Positions 35,831-44,720 of a DNA stretch of 64,000 bases are shown in pieces. Each line of letters starts with the position of its first letter. Position 1 is the first letter of the stretch. The position numbers were made by a program, and so were the translations under genes. The DNA is from KBS-96 sp963722585 (GTDB lineage Bacteria; Acidobacteriota; Terriglobia; Bryobacterales; Bryobacteraceae), in assembly GCA_963722585.1 (NCBI GenBank), contig CAVRNU010000016.1, positions 3,491 to 67,490 of the forward strand. The letters are read 5' to 3'. Under the pieces are notes generated by a model that saw only the letters and a list, made by a program, of their open reading frames with translations, did not search any database and was not told the origin of the DNA.

Positions 35831-36795
35831 CAAGAGTCTTCCTTTCCGCAAGAGGATTTAGGGTGGATTGATTGGATTAGCCAAGTTCCGCGGTCGGAGT
35901 GGAACCCGGTGACGCGAATGAGTTCGATCAGCTCGCGGCGCGCGCCGCGGCGTTCAATATGCGCGACATAGTGGATCGCATCGCCGATCTCGCTTTGAAT
36001 CGAAGCGAAGGGTAGACCGGTATCGGCCTGTAGGGCGAGCCGCGCCAGGCGATTCAAGGCATTTGCAGGGGAGCTCGCATGCAGCGTCGAAATCGATCCG
36101 GCGTGCCCAGTATTCAATGCTTGCAGCAGATCGTAGGCTGCCCCGTCGCGCACTTCCCCCACAATGATGCGGTCAGGCCGGTGGCGTAGTCCGGCTTTGA
36201 GCAGATCGCGAATGGCGACGCCCTCGCGGGCGGTGAAGCGAACGCGATTAGGGCGTTCGAGCGGCAGCTCGGCCGTATCTTCAATCAGCAGCACCCGCTC
36301 TTCCTGGGGAATCAGATCGAGCAACGCCTTGACCAGCGTGGTCTTTCCCGAGCCGGTTGGTCCGCTGATGAGAATGTTTTGGCGGCGGTCCACGGCTTCG
36401 ACGAGCTGGTTATGATAAGCCGGCGAGAAGGTTCCATTGCGGAGGAGTTCGTCGAGTGTGAACCAGTTCGGCCGGAACTTGCGCACCGTGACAACGATGC
36501 CGTCGGTGACGGGCGGCAGCATAGCCGCGACGCGAGAGCCATCAGGCAGCCTGGCATTGAGGATCGGATTCGTTTCATCCGCCTCACGGGCGGCCAGCGT
36601 GCGCGCGATCGCGTTCACGGCGTGGCGAAGCTGGGCCTGGCTCGCCGAGATGCCGGAGAGTTCGAGCATCGTGTTCGAGCCTGCCGCTTCGACGAACACC
36701 CGGCCATCCTCGTTCACGCAAACTTCGCTGTAATCGGGCGCAAGAATGACCTCCTGGAGTCCGGGCGGCAGATGCGGAAGAATCAGCTCAAACAT
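35830..36795 (-). CDS. virB11: Type IV secretion ATPase, VirB11/TrbB
   Basis: 321 residues from MFELILPHLPPGLQ. The N-terminal domain is followed by the RecA-like domain with Walker A GPTGSGKTT (about residues 143-151), LLIEDTAELPL, the Arg-rich FTAREGVAIRDLLKAGLRHRPD, VGEVRDGAAYD and STLHASSPANAL. A hexameric cytoplasmic ATPase that powers pilus assembly and substrate transfer. The ATG at 36795 overlaps the relaxase stop by eight bases. Confidence 0.92.
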   Translation of the reverse strand: MFELILPHLPPGLQEVILAPDYSEVCVNEDGRVFVEAAGSNTMLELSGISASQAQLRHAVNAIARTLAAREADETNPILNARLPDGSRVAAMLPPVTDGIVVTVRKFRPNWFTLDELLRNGTFSPAYHNQLVEAVDRRQNILISGPTGSGKTTLVKALLDLIPQEERVLLIEDTAELPLERPNRVRFTAREGVAIRDLLKAGLRHRPDRIIVGEVRDGAAYDLLQALNTGHAGSISTLHASSPANALNRLARLALQADTGLPFASIQSEIGDAIHYVAHIERRGARRELIELIRVTGFHSDRGTWLIQSIHPKSSCGKEDS

Positions 36796-39511
36796 AAGCA
36801 ATTGACCTGTCTTCCGGCCGGTACTCGCGGATCTGCTCGGGTGAAAGGGCCTTGGCCCGTTCGTTTTCGCGGCTAAGCGAACGCTCGAGGCGGCTCGCAT
36901 CATCAGTGAAGATTTGGATATCGTGTTGCGCGCGGGAAGCGCCGACGTACGCGAGGGTCTGATCGATCAATCCGCTCAGCCGGTAATCGGACGTATCGAT
37001 CTGAAGGAGCACGCGATCAACCGTGGTACCCTGCGCGGAATAGCTGGTCATCGCATAGGCATAATCGATGTGCCGGTGATCCTTCAGGTTCCAGCGAACC
37101 TTGCGGCCCTTGTCGAGCTCGGCTTGAATGTTGCCCTTGGCGTCGAGCTTGGTAATCGTGCCGATATCTCGGGTGCTGGTACCGAGATCAGTGGAATTGG
37201 CGGTGAACTGGATGCGGTCACCCACGGCAAGCGATTGCACTTTGCTCTCATAAACGGAAACGCCGGCGGCCTGGCGCGGGTCGTAGGTCAAGGTGCGACC
37301 ATCGTCGGTTCGAACCATCAGCCGGTTCTGCGAAGTATCCGAGTCGATCACCTGCGCGTAGGATTTGCTCTCAACGCCCAGATGGCGGTTCGCGCGCAGA
37401 AAACGGAGCGTGTCGCCGACGCGGTAAGAGTCGGCTTGCGTGCGATCGATGCCTGACACATCGCGCGGCACAAGCGTGACGAACTCATGTGAATCCTGAC
37501 TCAGTACGCCTTGCTCGCGCAGACGGCCGCGAATCATGGTGTTCAATTCGTCGCGCGACCGGTTGTCGGGTGAAATCACGAGCGTGCCTTTCGGCTGTTC
37601 AAGATAGGCGTTGGCAATTGCTCCATAGCGTTCGCGGGCGTTCGTATATTCATGGACGCGCCGCTGCTGCGCAAGCAGATCTAGCGCTTCTTGCGTGCGG
37701 CCGTGCCGGAATTCGAGCACGACTTGTTTCAACTCCGGGTCCTTTTGCCGGTAGATGCGGTTCAGATGCGCGGTCTTCATACCGGATTCCTGCAGCTCCT
37801 GGAAGAGGCGGCCGGCTTCAATGCTCGTGTGTTGGCCGACTTTGCGCGGGTTGGGATCGTCGTCCCCAATCAGAAGTACGTGATCCTGAGGGCCAAGCGT
37901 GCCGAGAAAGGCGTGCATCTGTCTGGTCGAAGCCAGGCTCGCTTCATCGAGGATGTACAGCGTATTGGGGCGAGCCAAGGAATCCTCGCTACGGGCGCGG
38001 ATGAGATGCAATTGCAGCGTTTCGGAAGGTATGCCTTTTTCCTGCAGCGCATCGCGAGCTTTGCCAGTCGGAGCCAACCCCTTCACCCGGAACCCGTGCT
38101 GTTCCCCCATCTCGCGCAAGATGCCCGCGGCGGTCGACTTCGCGCTGCCGGCCGTGCCTTGCAATGCGACAAACTGATCGTGGGTCGCGAGAATCGCACG
38201 AAGGATCTCCTGGCGTTTAGGATTGTCGGCAAGCTGCGGATAGCGAGCGAGATCGGCATGTTCTGCGATGGGCGCGACTATTCCGCTGCCCGCGCTGACG
38301 CGCTCGATCACTTCCCGCTCGAGCCGAAGCATTTCTGGCGTGGTGTAGCGCGCACCAGGTGCCGAATCCCGGTAATGGTGGATCTCGATCAGACGCTCTT
38401 CCCGCACCCGCTTCCGGACTTCCGTCTCCACCGCATCGACCCCAGCGGTTCCGCGCGCATACCGCAAGGCATCTCGAACGAGCTCATAGTGCTCGAACAC
38501 GGCATTGCGCTCCGATAAGCGCCGCTCGGCGAAGTCGACCGTGCTGTCGGGCGTTGCGATGTGCCGCGCCTGAACCGGGCCACGAACGAGGGATTCCGCA
38601 TAAGTTCGCTGCGCCTGGTTGCCGTAGATCTCGCCATGCGCCTGATGCAGGGCGCGGAGCTCGTCGCGGGTGAGTGTCCGTTTGTCTTCCCTGCTGCTCA
38701 GCGCGGCAATCTGTGCAGCGCGGCTGCCGGACATTCCCAGCGCCTCCAGCCGGTCGACGATTTCCTGGCGTCGGAGCGATTCGGCCGCCAAATACTCCTG
38801 CGAGAAACCTTGGATCTCGGGTGCTTTGGTTTTGGGATCGATGCGGGTTTCATAGCCCAGCTCGTGGGCCTGGCGCTGTAACTCGGAGTAGAAGACTGCG
38901 GTGCCGAGCGACTTGGCTTTAAAGAGCTCGGCCGATTGCAGCGCGCGGAATTGCCCCACGAAGTCGCGCTGCACATTCATCAGAACGTTATGAAAGTGCA
39001 ACTGAGGCGCCGGGTAGCCATCCACCGGCCGGGAGGTATCGTGTTGGAACGTCGCAACAACCCAACGCCCGGTATTGATCGGTGGGCGATTGCCGCCGCC
39101 ACGCGCCTGAACGTAGCCTTCCATCACGTCCATAGCTTTCGCGTTGGCAATCTGCGATGCCCGAATCAGGCGCTCATCTTCTCCAACCAGAGCGGCAAGC
39201 GAAAACGATTTCGGCGCGCTCAGCGTTAAATCCCAAGCTGGAATATGAGCAGCTTCCTTCCCTTCCCGTGTTAAATAGGTATCGCGATGCTCGATCCACT
39301 GCTCGGCGGTTTTGGGATCTTGCCCTTCGATTAGGCGCAGGTATGTCTCTTCGGTAACAGCTCCGGTGAGTCCGAGGTCCTCGGCCAATCGACCTGACCA
39401 GCGGCCCTGGATGACCCCTTGCTCGGAGAAGTAGGAATTGCTCGCGTTCGCGAATTCTTGTTGGAAATAGTCCCGAGCAGTACCAATCCCGAGTTTGGTG
39501 ATGGTGAGCAT
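36788..39511 (-). CDS. Conjugative relaxase/helicase, TrwC/MobF type
   Basis: About 907 residues from MLTITKLGIG. The N-terminal relaxase domain has Tyr pairs in GTARDYFQQEF and SYFSEQGV and the metal-binding His cluster in PQLHFHNVLMNVQR (about residue 170). The C-terminal SF1 helicase has FVALQGTAGSAKSTAAG (Walker A with Ala before Lys), LYILDEASLAS, HLNRIYRQKDPELKQV and MTSYSAQGTTVDRV. It nicks oriT, stays bound to the 5' end and unwinds the strand for transfer. It starts two bases after the coupling protein stop. Confidence 0.92.
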   Translation of the reverse strand: MLTITKLGIGTARDYFQQEFANASNSYFSEQGVIQGRWSGRLAEDLGLTGAVTEETYLRLIEGQDPKTAEQWIEHRDTYLTREGKEAAHIPAWDLTLSAPKSFSLAALVGEDERLIRASQIANAKAMDVMEGYVQARGGGNRPPINTGRWVVATFQHDTSRPVDGYPAPQLHFHNVLMNVQRDFVGQFRALQSAELFKAKSLGTAVFYSELQRQAHELGYETRIDPKTKAPEIQGFSQEYLAAESLRRQEIVDRLEALGMSGSRAAQIAALSSREDKRTLTRDELRALHQAHGEIYGNQAQRTYAESLVRGPVQARHIATPDSTVDFAERRLSERNAVFEHYELVRDALRYARGTAGVDAVETEVRKRVREERLIEIHHYRDSAPGARYTTPEMLRLEREVIERVSAGSGIVAPIAEHADLARYPQLADNPKRQEILRAILATHDQFVALQGTAGSAKSTAAGILREMGEQHGFRVKGLAPTGKARDALQEKGIPSETLQLHLIRARSEDSLARPNTLYILDEASLASTRQMHAFLGTLGPQDHVLLIGDDDPNPRKVGQHTSIEAGRLFQELQESGMKTAHLNRIYRQKDPELKQVVLEFRHGRTQEALDLLAQQRRVHEYTNARERYGAIANAYLEQPKGTLVISPDNRSRDELNTMIRGRLREQGVLSQDSHEFVTLVPRDVSGIDRTQADSYRVGDTLRFLRANRHLGVESKSYAQVIDSDTSQNRLMVRTDDGRTLTYDPRQAAGVSVYESKVQSLAVGDRIQFTANSTDLGTSTRDIGTITKLDAKGNIQAELDKGRKVRWNLKDHRHIDYAYAMTSYSAQGTTVDRVLLQIDTSDYRLSGLIDQTLAYVGASRAQHDIQIFTDDASRLERSLSRENERAKALSPEQIREYRPEDRSIAYV

Positions 39512-39513
39512 GG

Positions 39514-40842
39514 TTAGAGTTCGAGCGATGGCGAGATCAGCGGCGAAATCACAGGCTGGAACGCCTCGGGTTCGACGGGCGGGAAGATCCACAGCGGCCG
39601 CTCGATGCGCGGAATCATCCGCTCGATCAGAGCTGGATGCCTTTCGACCGGCGCAAAGTAAGGCAAGCGTACCAGCACCACGTGCAGGCCGGGTTCGTGG
39701 TCACTCGGGCGCTGGCAAAGGTAGCCCATCAGATCCGGCAGACCTTGGATTTCGGAAGCCAGCAATAGCGGCTTGCGAATGTCTTCCGGACCGCTGAAGT
39801 TGTTGCGGTCGTGTTTGCCAAAAAACGATCCGGTACGGCTTTCGCGATAGCGGCGGATTTCGACTTCACCGAACAGATCCTGGAGCGACTTCGCGGTTTT
39901 CGATTCGCTCACCGCAAAGATCATCTTGGTTCCGGCTTGCGAGAAGATCGTGTCGGCCTGGCGGCCGTAGCGATCTTCCAGCTGCGCTGTGTTCTGCATC
40001 CCGAGCACCAGCACATTGCCGGTCGAGCGCATCATGGTCATGCCCTCGGTCAGCTTCGGAATGGTATTCAACGAATCGAGCTCGTCCAAAACAATCCACA
40101 CCCGGCGCTTCTGTTGCTGGCTCGACATCACCCGCAGCATGGCCATGTCGGCCCAGGCGCTCTGCAGCGGCCGCAACGCTTCGCGGGTGTCCGCCGTGTT
40201 CGGCAAAAACAGCCAGCCCTGCCGATGCTGCGCCCATTCGCGGACCGTGAAGCGTTCGCGGTTCGCACGGTCGTCCGGCATCATACGCAAGGCGTAGCCG
40301 ACCGTGTTCAGGGTGGCGAGAATGCTATTCAGCATGTTGGGCGATTTGGGACTGAGCGTCTGCTGGTGCTCGCTGCCGGCGACACGCCGGAAGATTTCCT
40401 CAGGGTGCGCCAGCCAGTGGGCATAGTCGCCGCAGCTCGGCCGCGGATCGCTGTAAGTCAGCAAATAAGCCGCGATCTTGCAAGCCTGATCGTCGAAAAA
40501 CTGCGCGTACGGGTTATTGGGATGCGTGGGATAGAGCGCTCGCATCACCGAGACGGCATCCGCTTCGTCCGTCACCTCGCTCGCGATATCCCAGTACACA
40601 CAGCGGGCGTCTTTAGGCGAAAGGATCTTGTCCCCGCGTTCGGGGCAATAGAACTCAGGGATAAATTCGAGTTTCGAATCGAGAACCACACAGCTGTCGC
40701 CGCAATCCTGCGCGTAATAAAGAAGCTGTTTAATGAACTGGCTTTTCCCTACGCCGGTATCGCCGATGGTAAGGAAATGTTTGCTTTCATCGCGGCGGCG
40801 GATGCGCAGTTGCTTAATTGAGGACATGGAGTTTAAACCCAT
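39514..40842 (-). CDS. Type IV coupling protein ATPase (TrwB/TraD/VirD4-like), lacks N-terminal membrane domain
   Basis: 442 residues from 40842, or 437 from MSSIKQLRIRRRDESKHF at 40827. Walker A is FLTIGDTGVGKSQFIKQ near residue 25; VWIVLDELDSLNTIPKL is Walker B; LGMQNTAQLEDRYG and FSQAGTKMIF follow. VirD4-type proteins normally have two TM helices before this point; those are in the preceding overlapping gene (40814-41368). It links the relaxosome to the secretion channel. The split may be natural or may be one indel in the AAAGGAGATGGG overlap. Confidence 0.88.
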   Translation of the reverse strand: MGLNSMSSIKQLRIRRRDESKHFLTIGDTGVGKSQFIKQLLYYAQDCGDSCVVLDSKLEFIPEFYCPERGDKILSPKDARCVYWDIASEVTDEADAVSVMRALYPTHPNNPYAQFFDDQACKIAAYLLTYSDPRPSCGDYAHWLAHPEEIFRRVAGSEHQQTLSPKSPNMLNSILATLNTVGYALRMMPDDRANRERFTVREWAQHRQGWLFLPNTADTREALRPLQSAWADMAMLRVMSSQQQKRRVWIVLDELDSLNTIPKLTEGMTMMRSTGNVLVLGMQNTAQLEDRYGRQADTIFSQAGTKMIFAVSESKTAKSLQDLFGEVEIRRYRESRTGSFFGKHDRNNFSGPEDIRKPLLLASEIQGLPDLMGYLCQRPSDHEPGLHVVLVRLPYFAPVERHPALIERMIPRIERPLWIFPPVEPEAFQPVISPLISPSLEL

Positions 40843-41368
40843 CTCCTTTCGTGGCGCGATTAAATTCGCGCCGGGTCATTAACTCAGGCCCGCGCAATGG
40901 CACACCTTCGCGAGCCCGTTTGCGCCGCCCGAAGTCGACACTGAGGCCAGAGAAAAACAACGCGAAGTAGGCGGCGATCCACAGTGAGACGGGGATTTGG
41001 AGTAGCTCCCGGAACTGGCGGCCGCCGTAGATCTGCGTCTGTAACCAAGTGCCAAAGATACGCGGCGTGGTCTCGACAAAGCGGACCGAGATGTGAAGCA
41101 GGGGATCGAGAGGGGCAGTGTTTGTCACCGGCCTGCCGTCCTGCATGAGAACGAAATAGGTCCGGCTCGTACGCCGCCCATGGAAGAACGAAACGACGGT
41201 TCCGACCGGCGTTTGAGCGAGCGTGCTGCCGATGTATTGCGGGAGGTAGAAACGTTCGAGCGGCGGCAGCGAACGATGCCAGAGGATCGATATGGGAGCG
41301 AGCGAGAACAGCCCCGATATGATTCCGAGGATCATACCGATAGGCGCGCGAGAAGGAAAATTCTTCAT
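40814..41368 (-). CDS. Membrane protein, probable N-terminal half of the coupling protein
   Basis: 184 residues, two TM segments (about residues 10-30 and 123-142) flanking a periplasmic loop. After the second TM it reads VDFGRRKRAREGVPLRGPEL then MTRREFNRATKGDGF, which resembles the juxtamembrane region that precedes the ATPase core in VirD4/TraD proteins (RGP-L-T--EFN). The end overlaps the ATPase gene by 15-29 bases. Either two subunits or one gene broken by a frameshift. The start overlaps the upstream gene by four bases. Confidence 0.65.
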   Translation of the reverse strand: MKNFPSRAPIGMILGIISGLFSLAPISILWHRSLPPLERFYLPQYIGSTLAQTPVGTVVSFFHGRRTSRTYFVLMQDGRPVTNTAPLDPLLHISVRFVETTPRIFGTWLQTQIYGGRQFRELLQIPVSLWIAAYFALFFSGLSVDFGRRKRAREGVPLRGPELMTRREFNRATKGDGFKLHVLN

Positions 41369-41700
41369 CGATCATTCGCTCCGTTTCGCTGTTGTTTTAA
41401 GATGCGGATGGTCTGCTCGACGAGCGCCGGGGCATTCACAATCGCCTGCGACCGAAGCTCGCGGAGCGTGGCGGCGTTCAACGGTTTGCCCTGTTGCGCA
41501 GCAATCAGGACGAGCCGGGTGTGCTCTGCCTCGACAGCCTGCAACAGGCTCTGCTCGTTCACCGATTGAAGCTCGGCCAGCACTAATAACCGGAGGTATT
41601 CACTCTGAGTGAGCCCTAGAATGTGGGCGCGCGCTTGGAGAGATTTAAGCTCCGATGCGGCCAGCTTGGTCGACAGAGTGTGAGGTAGTTTCCGAGGCAT
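41365..41700 (-). CDS. Small relaxosome-type DNA-binding protein (ribbon-helix-helix/MobC-like)
   Basis: 111 residues from MPRKLPHTLSTKLAASELKS at 41700. The N-terminal strand and two helices (LQARAHILGLTQSEYLRLL) fit a ribbon-helix-helix plasmid mobilisation protein; the rest is helical. A frame extending upstream to 41919 is rejected because it would translate the GGTAGACC repeat array. Immediately downstream of that array, it may bind it at oriT or as its own operator. No strong Shine-Dalgarno is visible. Confidence 0.58.
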   Translation of the reverse strand: MPRKLPHTLSTKLAASELKSLQARAHILGLTQSEYLRLLVLAELQSVNEQSLLQAVEAEHTRLVLIAAQQGKPLNAATLRELRSQAIVNAPALVEQTIRILKQQRNGANDR

Positions 41701-41704
41701 CAGA

Positions 41705-41782
41705 GGTAGACCTCGGTAGACCGGAGCCGACATCTCGCGGAAAAGACTCGGTAGACCTGGGTAGACCCTAGTAAGGGGTCTA
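41705..41782. repeat. GGTAGACC repeat array with hairpin, oriT or operator candidate
   Basis: GGTAGACC occurs at 41705, 41715, 41750 and 41760: two pairs, each exactly 10 bases apart and the pairs 45 apart. The last overlaps a hairpin TAGACCC (41762-41768), 7 bases, GGGTCTA (41776-41782). Lies between the relaxosome-type gene and the next gene upstream. Repeats plus hairpin beside accessory DNA-binding genes are typical of oriT regions. Confidence 0.55.
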
Positions 41783-41922
41783 GTGTAATTCGACGAAACA
41801 GCCGCGCAGCGGCGGCTCCACCAGGGTCCGAAGCGCCACAAACAGACACCGCACACTCCAAATGTCCGGTTACTCTTGTTGCTGAATTTACTGGCGTCGT
41901 TAATAATTTCATAGGACATCGC

Positions 41923-42870
41923 TCAGTACGAAATGCCATACTCTTGCCCTGACCTACTCAGTTCCTCGCCTCTAGCTCGTTGCTGTTCTTGCTTAAGCCG
42001 ATAGTTATGCTCATGGGACCAATCCATCAATGCCTTGCGGCTGCCCCGGTCGAAGTCGGGATCGTCGAGCCGCTCCGGTCCTCTGCCCCGATCTCCCCAG
42101 TTGTCGCGAACGCTTTGGCTAGCCTCAATCGCCATGTCGCGAGCCGCCCGGCGCTCCATATCTTTCGAAGGTGCTACTCCAGACTGCTGCACGGTTGTCT
42201 GCCACGCCTCCCACTTGCGATCCAGGGCTTCTTTCATCGAGTCGTACCCGGCCTGATACTGGTCGTGATTCAGGATGGGGCGTTGCGCGCCGCGAGCAAA
42301 CAAAAGCTCCGGGTTATGCTCGTGTGCCCAGTCGACGGTCGCCTGGCGGATACCGGCTGCGCGGTCGTCCGATGGGTACGGCGCACCGAGGTGCCGATTT
42401 GCTGCCACGGTGACATTCTCAATGAACTGCTGCTTCGATTCACTGGCCTCGCGCTGCGTGTAGTCCGTATCCAGTTGCTGGCGAGTGGCGGCATACGCAC
42501 AGTGATACGGTGAGTGCTGTCGCTCCGGCGCTTCATAGCTCCTGGCTTGCGCGTGGCGAGTGGCGGACTCGCGGAAGTCTTCGGGATTGAGCTGCGTATT
42601 AATACCCGGTTCGGCTTGCCGCAAGACCGCGAAGGCGTCGTTTAAACCTTGGACTCGTGCCTCGTACCGGGCATTGATCGAAGCATGCGACTCGGACTGA
42701 TTTCGGCCGAGTTCGTTACTCCAGTCCTCTTTCAAAGCGACGGCGGAAGCGAGCAGAGCATCCCGCGCATCATACAGCGCTTGGTGATAGCCTTGCTGCC
42801 GGGTGTTTTCACGGTCCCGGTCCTGATGATTATCGAAGACGTTTTGGACCCGTTCAAGCAGATTTGCCAT
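41923..42870 (-). CDS. Conjugative-element protein of unknown function
   Basis: 315 residues from MANLLERVQNVFDNHQDRDR at 42870, with GGAGG just upstream. Strongly charged, predicted mostly helical and without TM segments. Two related segments are visible: RAAGIRQATVDWAHEHNPEL and DRGSRKALMDWSHEHNYRL, suggesting an internal duplication. I do not recognise the family. It overlaps the upstream RHH-like gene by 17 bases and lies next to the oriT candidate, so a relaxosome role is possible. Confidence 0.55.
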   Translation of the reverse strand: MANLLERVQNVFDNHQDRDRENTRQQGYHQALYDARDALLASAVALKEDWSNELGRNQSESHASINARYEARVQGLNDAFAVLRQAEPGINTQLNPEDFRESATRHAQARSYEAPERQHSPYHCAYAATRQQLDTDYTQREASESKQQFIENVTVAANRHLGAPYPSDDRAAGIRQATVDWAHEHNPELLFARGAQRPILNHDQYQAGYDSMKEALDRKWEAWQTTVQQSGVAPSKDMERRAARDMAIEASQSVRDNWGDRGRGPERLDDPDFDRGSRKALMDWSHEHNYRLKQEQQRARGEELSRSGQEYGISY

Positions 42871-43111
42871 TGGCCTCCTCCTTCTGTGGACGGGAAACCG
42901 GCGGCTCGAAGCCAAGTCGGCTCTGCGTGGCCTTCCACTGCTGGAATTCTTTGTCGCGCCCTAGCGTCGAAATGAGCTGCATCAGGACATAGGACACGCT
43001 CGAGTGGTTCAGAAACCTGGCATAAGCGCGCAGTTCCTGTAAGCTATCGGAAGCGAGCGTGACGTTGAGTTGTTCATTAGTAGTTTTCTTCTCCGGTTGA
43101 ATCAGTGGCAT
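42854..43111 (-). CDS. Small probable DNA-binding protein (ribbon-helix-helix-like)
   Basis: 85 residues. The central part EQLNVTLASDSLQELRAYAR then FLNHSSVSYVLMQLISTLGR fits a short strand and two helices of a ribbon-helix-helix or plasmid accessory protein; the C-terminal tail is polar. Located between the type IV secretion genes and the 315-residue protein, in the same operon. The role is inferred from fold and position only. Confidence 0.5.
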   Translation of the reverse strand: MPLIQPEKKTTNEQLNVTLASDSLQELRAYARFLNHSSVSYVLMQLISTLGRDKEFQQWKATQSRLGFEPPVSRPQKEEANGKSA

Positions 43112-43146
43112 GGGGTAACTTCTCCAAGAGTTGGTTACTAAGGTTG

Positions 43147-43827
43147 TTAATGAAACGCCTGATCGGCGTGAAAATCGATGATGGTTAGGCCCAGCGGGTT
43201 GTACTCGATCATGCGCGGCTCGACCTTGTCGGCGAAGGTAAACCGGATGGTCGCGGTCAGGTCCTCGCGACGTACTTCCTGATCGCCAGTCGTTGAATAC
43301 ACGATCCGTGCAAAATCGACCAGCGCCTCGTACGGCGGACTGTTCAGATTCGTGACCGAAACCTTGCGCACCTGCGCCTCAGTGGGTTCGATCTGGCCGT
43401 TCAGCAGCTTCTTAATCCACTTGGTCTGCTGGTCTTCGATCCACGATTGAACGCCGAGCTGACGGCTGAGGTAATACCTGCTTAAGTAGTAATCCTGCAG
43501 CCTCTCTTTCTTGTGCGTGTAATATTTGGTGACAAAGTCCGAAAGAAAGTGCTTGACCTCTGCGGCCTGCGGATGATAGCTTGCGTCTGACAGGTACACC
43601 GCCTGGGCGTTGCCTAGGTCATTAATACGAACGACAATGGGTCGGAACTGAGCGATGGCCTGCGTGTTGCGCCAGACTTCCCAACCGAGCACCGCTAAGC
43701 TGATCGCCAGGATTCCGATCACGGCCAACAAGTAGTTGTTTGCCAGGGCCAAAGCGCCGAACTGCTCGGCCTTAGACCGAATCCATTTGGCGTTATTCAA
43801 ATCAGTTGCTGGAGTGAAACTCGCCAT
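43147..43827 (-). CDS. trbF: Type IV secretion protein VirB8/TrbF
   Basis: 226 residues, bitopic: one TM near residues 28-48 (NNYLLAVIGILAISLAVLGW), then a periplasmic NTF2-like domain with FRPIVVRINDLGNAQAV, KHFLSDFVTKYYTHKKE and a C-terminal VDFARIVYSTTGDQE. Inner-membrane assembly factor of the conjugative channel. It follows virB6 directly without a gap. Confidence 0.88.
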   Translation of the reverse strand: MASFTPATDLNNAKWIRSKAEQFGALALANNYLLAVIGILAISLAVLGWEVWRNTQAIAQFRPIVVRINDLGNAQAVYLSDASYHPQAAEVKHFLSDFVTKYYTHKKERLQDYYLSRYYLSRQLGVQSWIEDQQTKWIKKLLNGQIEPTEAQVRKVSVTNLNSPPYEALVDFARIVYSTTGDQEVRREDLTATIRFTFADKVEPRMIEYNPLGLTIIDFHADQAFH

Positions 43828-44718
43828 TTAAAAGAACCTCCTTAAGATCGGAATCGGAAAAGCGCCGGCGCCGGCATACGCCCCGCCGGTGGTCAGGTCG
43901 TTGACCAGTTGCGAAACCTTGAGGCAGGCAAACAGACCGGCAATCACGACCACGGTCCAGGAGAGAAAGATGGCCCACCAGTGGCCCAGGGTGTAGTCGC
44001 CATGAACCGTGTTGTTGATGAAGTTCAAAATCATGTTCGTGAAGACGGCAACGAGAGCCGAGGAAACCACACGATAGAGCGAGTACTTGATCATGTAATT
44101 CACCCAGGCCCAAAAGAAGTGGCTCGTGGAGCGAAAGAGGTACGCCACAATGAAGAATGGCCCCAGAATGAGTCCGACGCCGATAGCCCAGAAGCTAAAT
44201 GCGGTAATGGCGAACAGCCCGCACTCGATGAAAGCCATATCCATGCCGATTCCCACGAAGATGAGGATGGCGGGAATATCCCAGACGTGCGGCTTCTCCA
44301 TCGTGGCCCAGATACTCTGGATCTGGGCCAGGAACCGGTCCAGAATCCTGATATCGATCTGAGCGGCCATCCAGCGGGCTTCTTCGGTGAAAAGCTGGTG
44401 GAAGCTATAGCCGACAAGCGGCAGCGGCTGGTTGTAATACCGCAGCATGTTGTAGGCAATCAGGTAGCGGACAAGCACGCGCCAGAAGTGCTCGCTCGAG
44501 AAGATATGGTTGCCGGTCAGATAGCTGTAGGTCCAGCTCAGCGCCCCGAGCACGAGCGCCAACAGCCCCAGCTTGTCCAAGATCGGCTGGGCGGTTGCCA
44601 GAAAGATTTCGCTCGACGGATCGACAATGGCATCAAGCGCCTTGGTGACATAGCTCATCAGGTCGACCGTGCCGGGATTGACCGGAATCTGGAACTGGGC
44701 AAGGATGGGGAGCCACAT
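43828..44718 (-). CDS. trbL: Type IV secretion polytopic protein VirB6/TrbL
   Basis: About 296 residues from MWLPILAQFQIPVNPGTVD at 44718; a 66-residue upstream extension would overlap the small gene and is rejected. Five or six TM segments, including LGLLALVLGALSWTYSY and AFSFWAIGVGLILGPFFIVAYLF (the conserved central VirB6 stretch), and a Gly/Ala-rich end. Inner-membrane channel component. Confidence 0.86.
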   Translation of the reverse strand: MWLPILAQFQIPVNPGTVDLMSYVTKALDAIVDPSSEIFLATAQPILDKLGLLALVLGALSWTYSYLTGNHIFSSEHFWRVLVRYLIAYNMLRYYNQPLPLVGYSFHQLFTEEARWMAAQIDIRILDRFLAQIQSIWATMEKPHVWDIPAILIFVGIGMDMAFIECGLFAITAFSFWAIGVGLILGPFFIVAYLFRSTSHFFWAWVNYMIKYSLYRVVSSALVAVFTNMILNFINNTVHGDYTLGHWWAIFLSWTVVVIAGLFACLKVSQLVNDLTTGGAYAGAGAFPIPILRRFF

Positions 44719-44720
44719 AG

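Noticed and set aside
41701..41919. Long upstream start for the ribbon-helix-helix gene
   Set aside because: Would translate the GGTAGACC repeat array; the protein family pattern starts at MPRKLPHTL.
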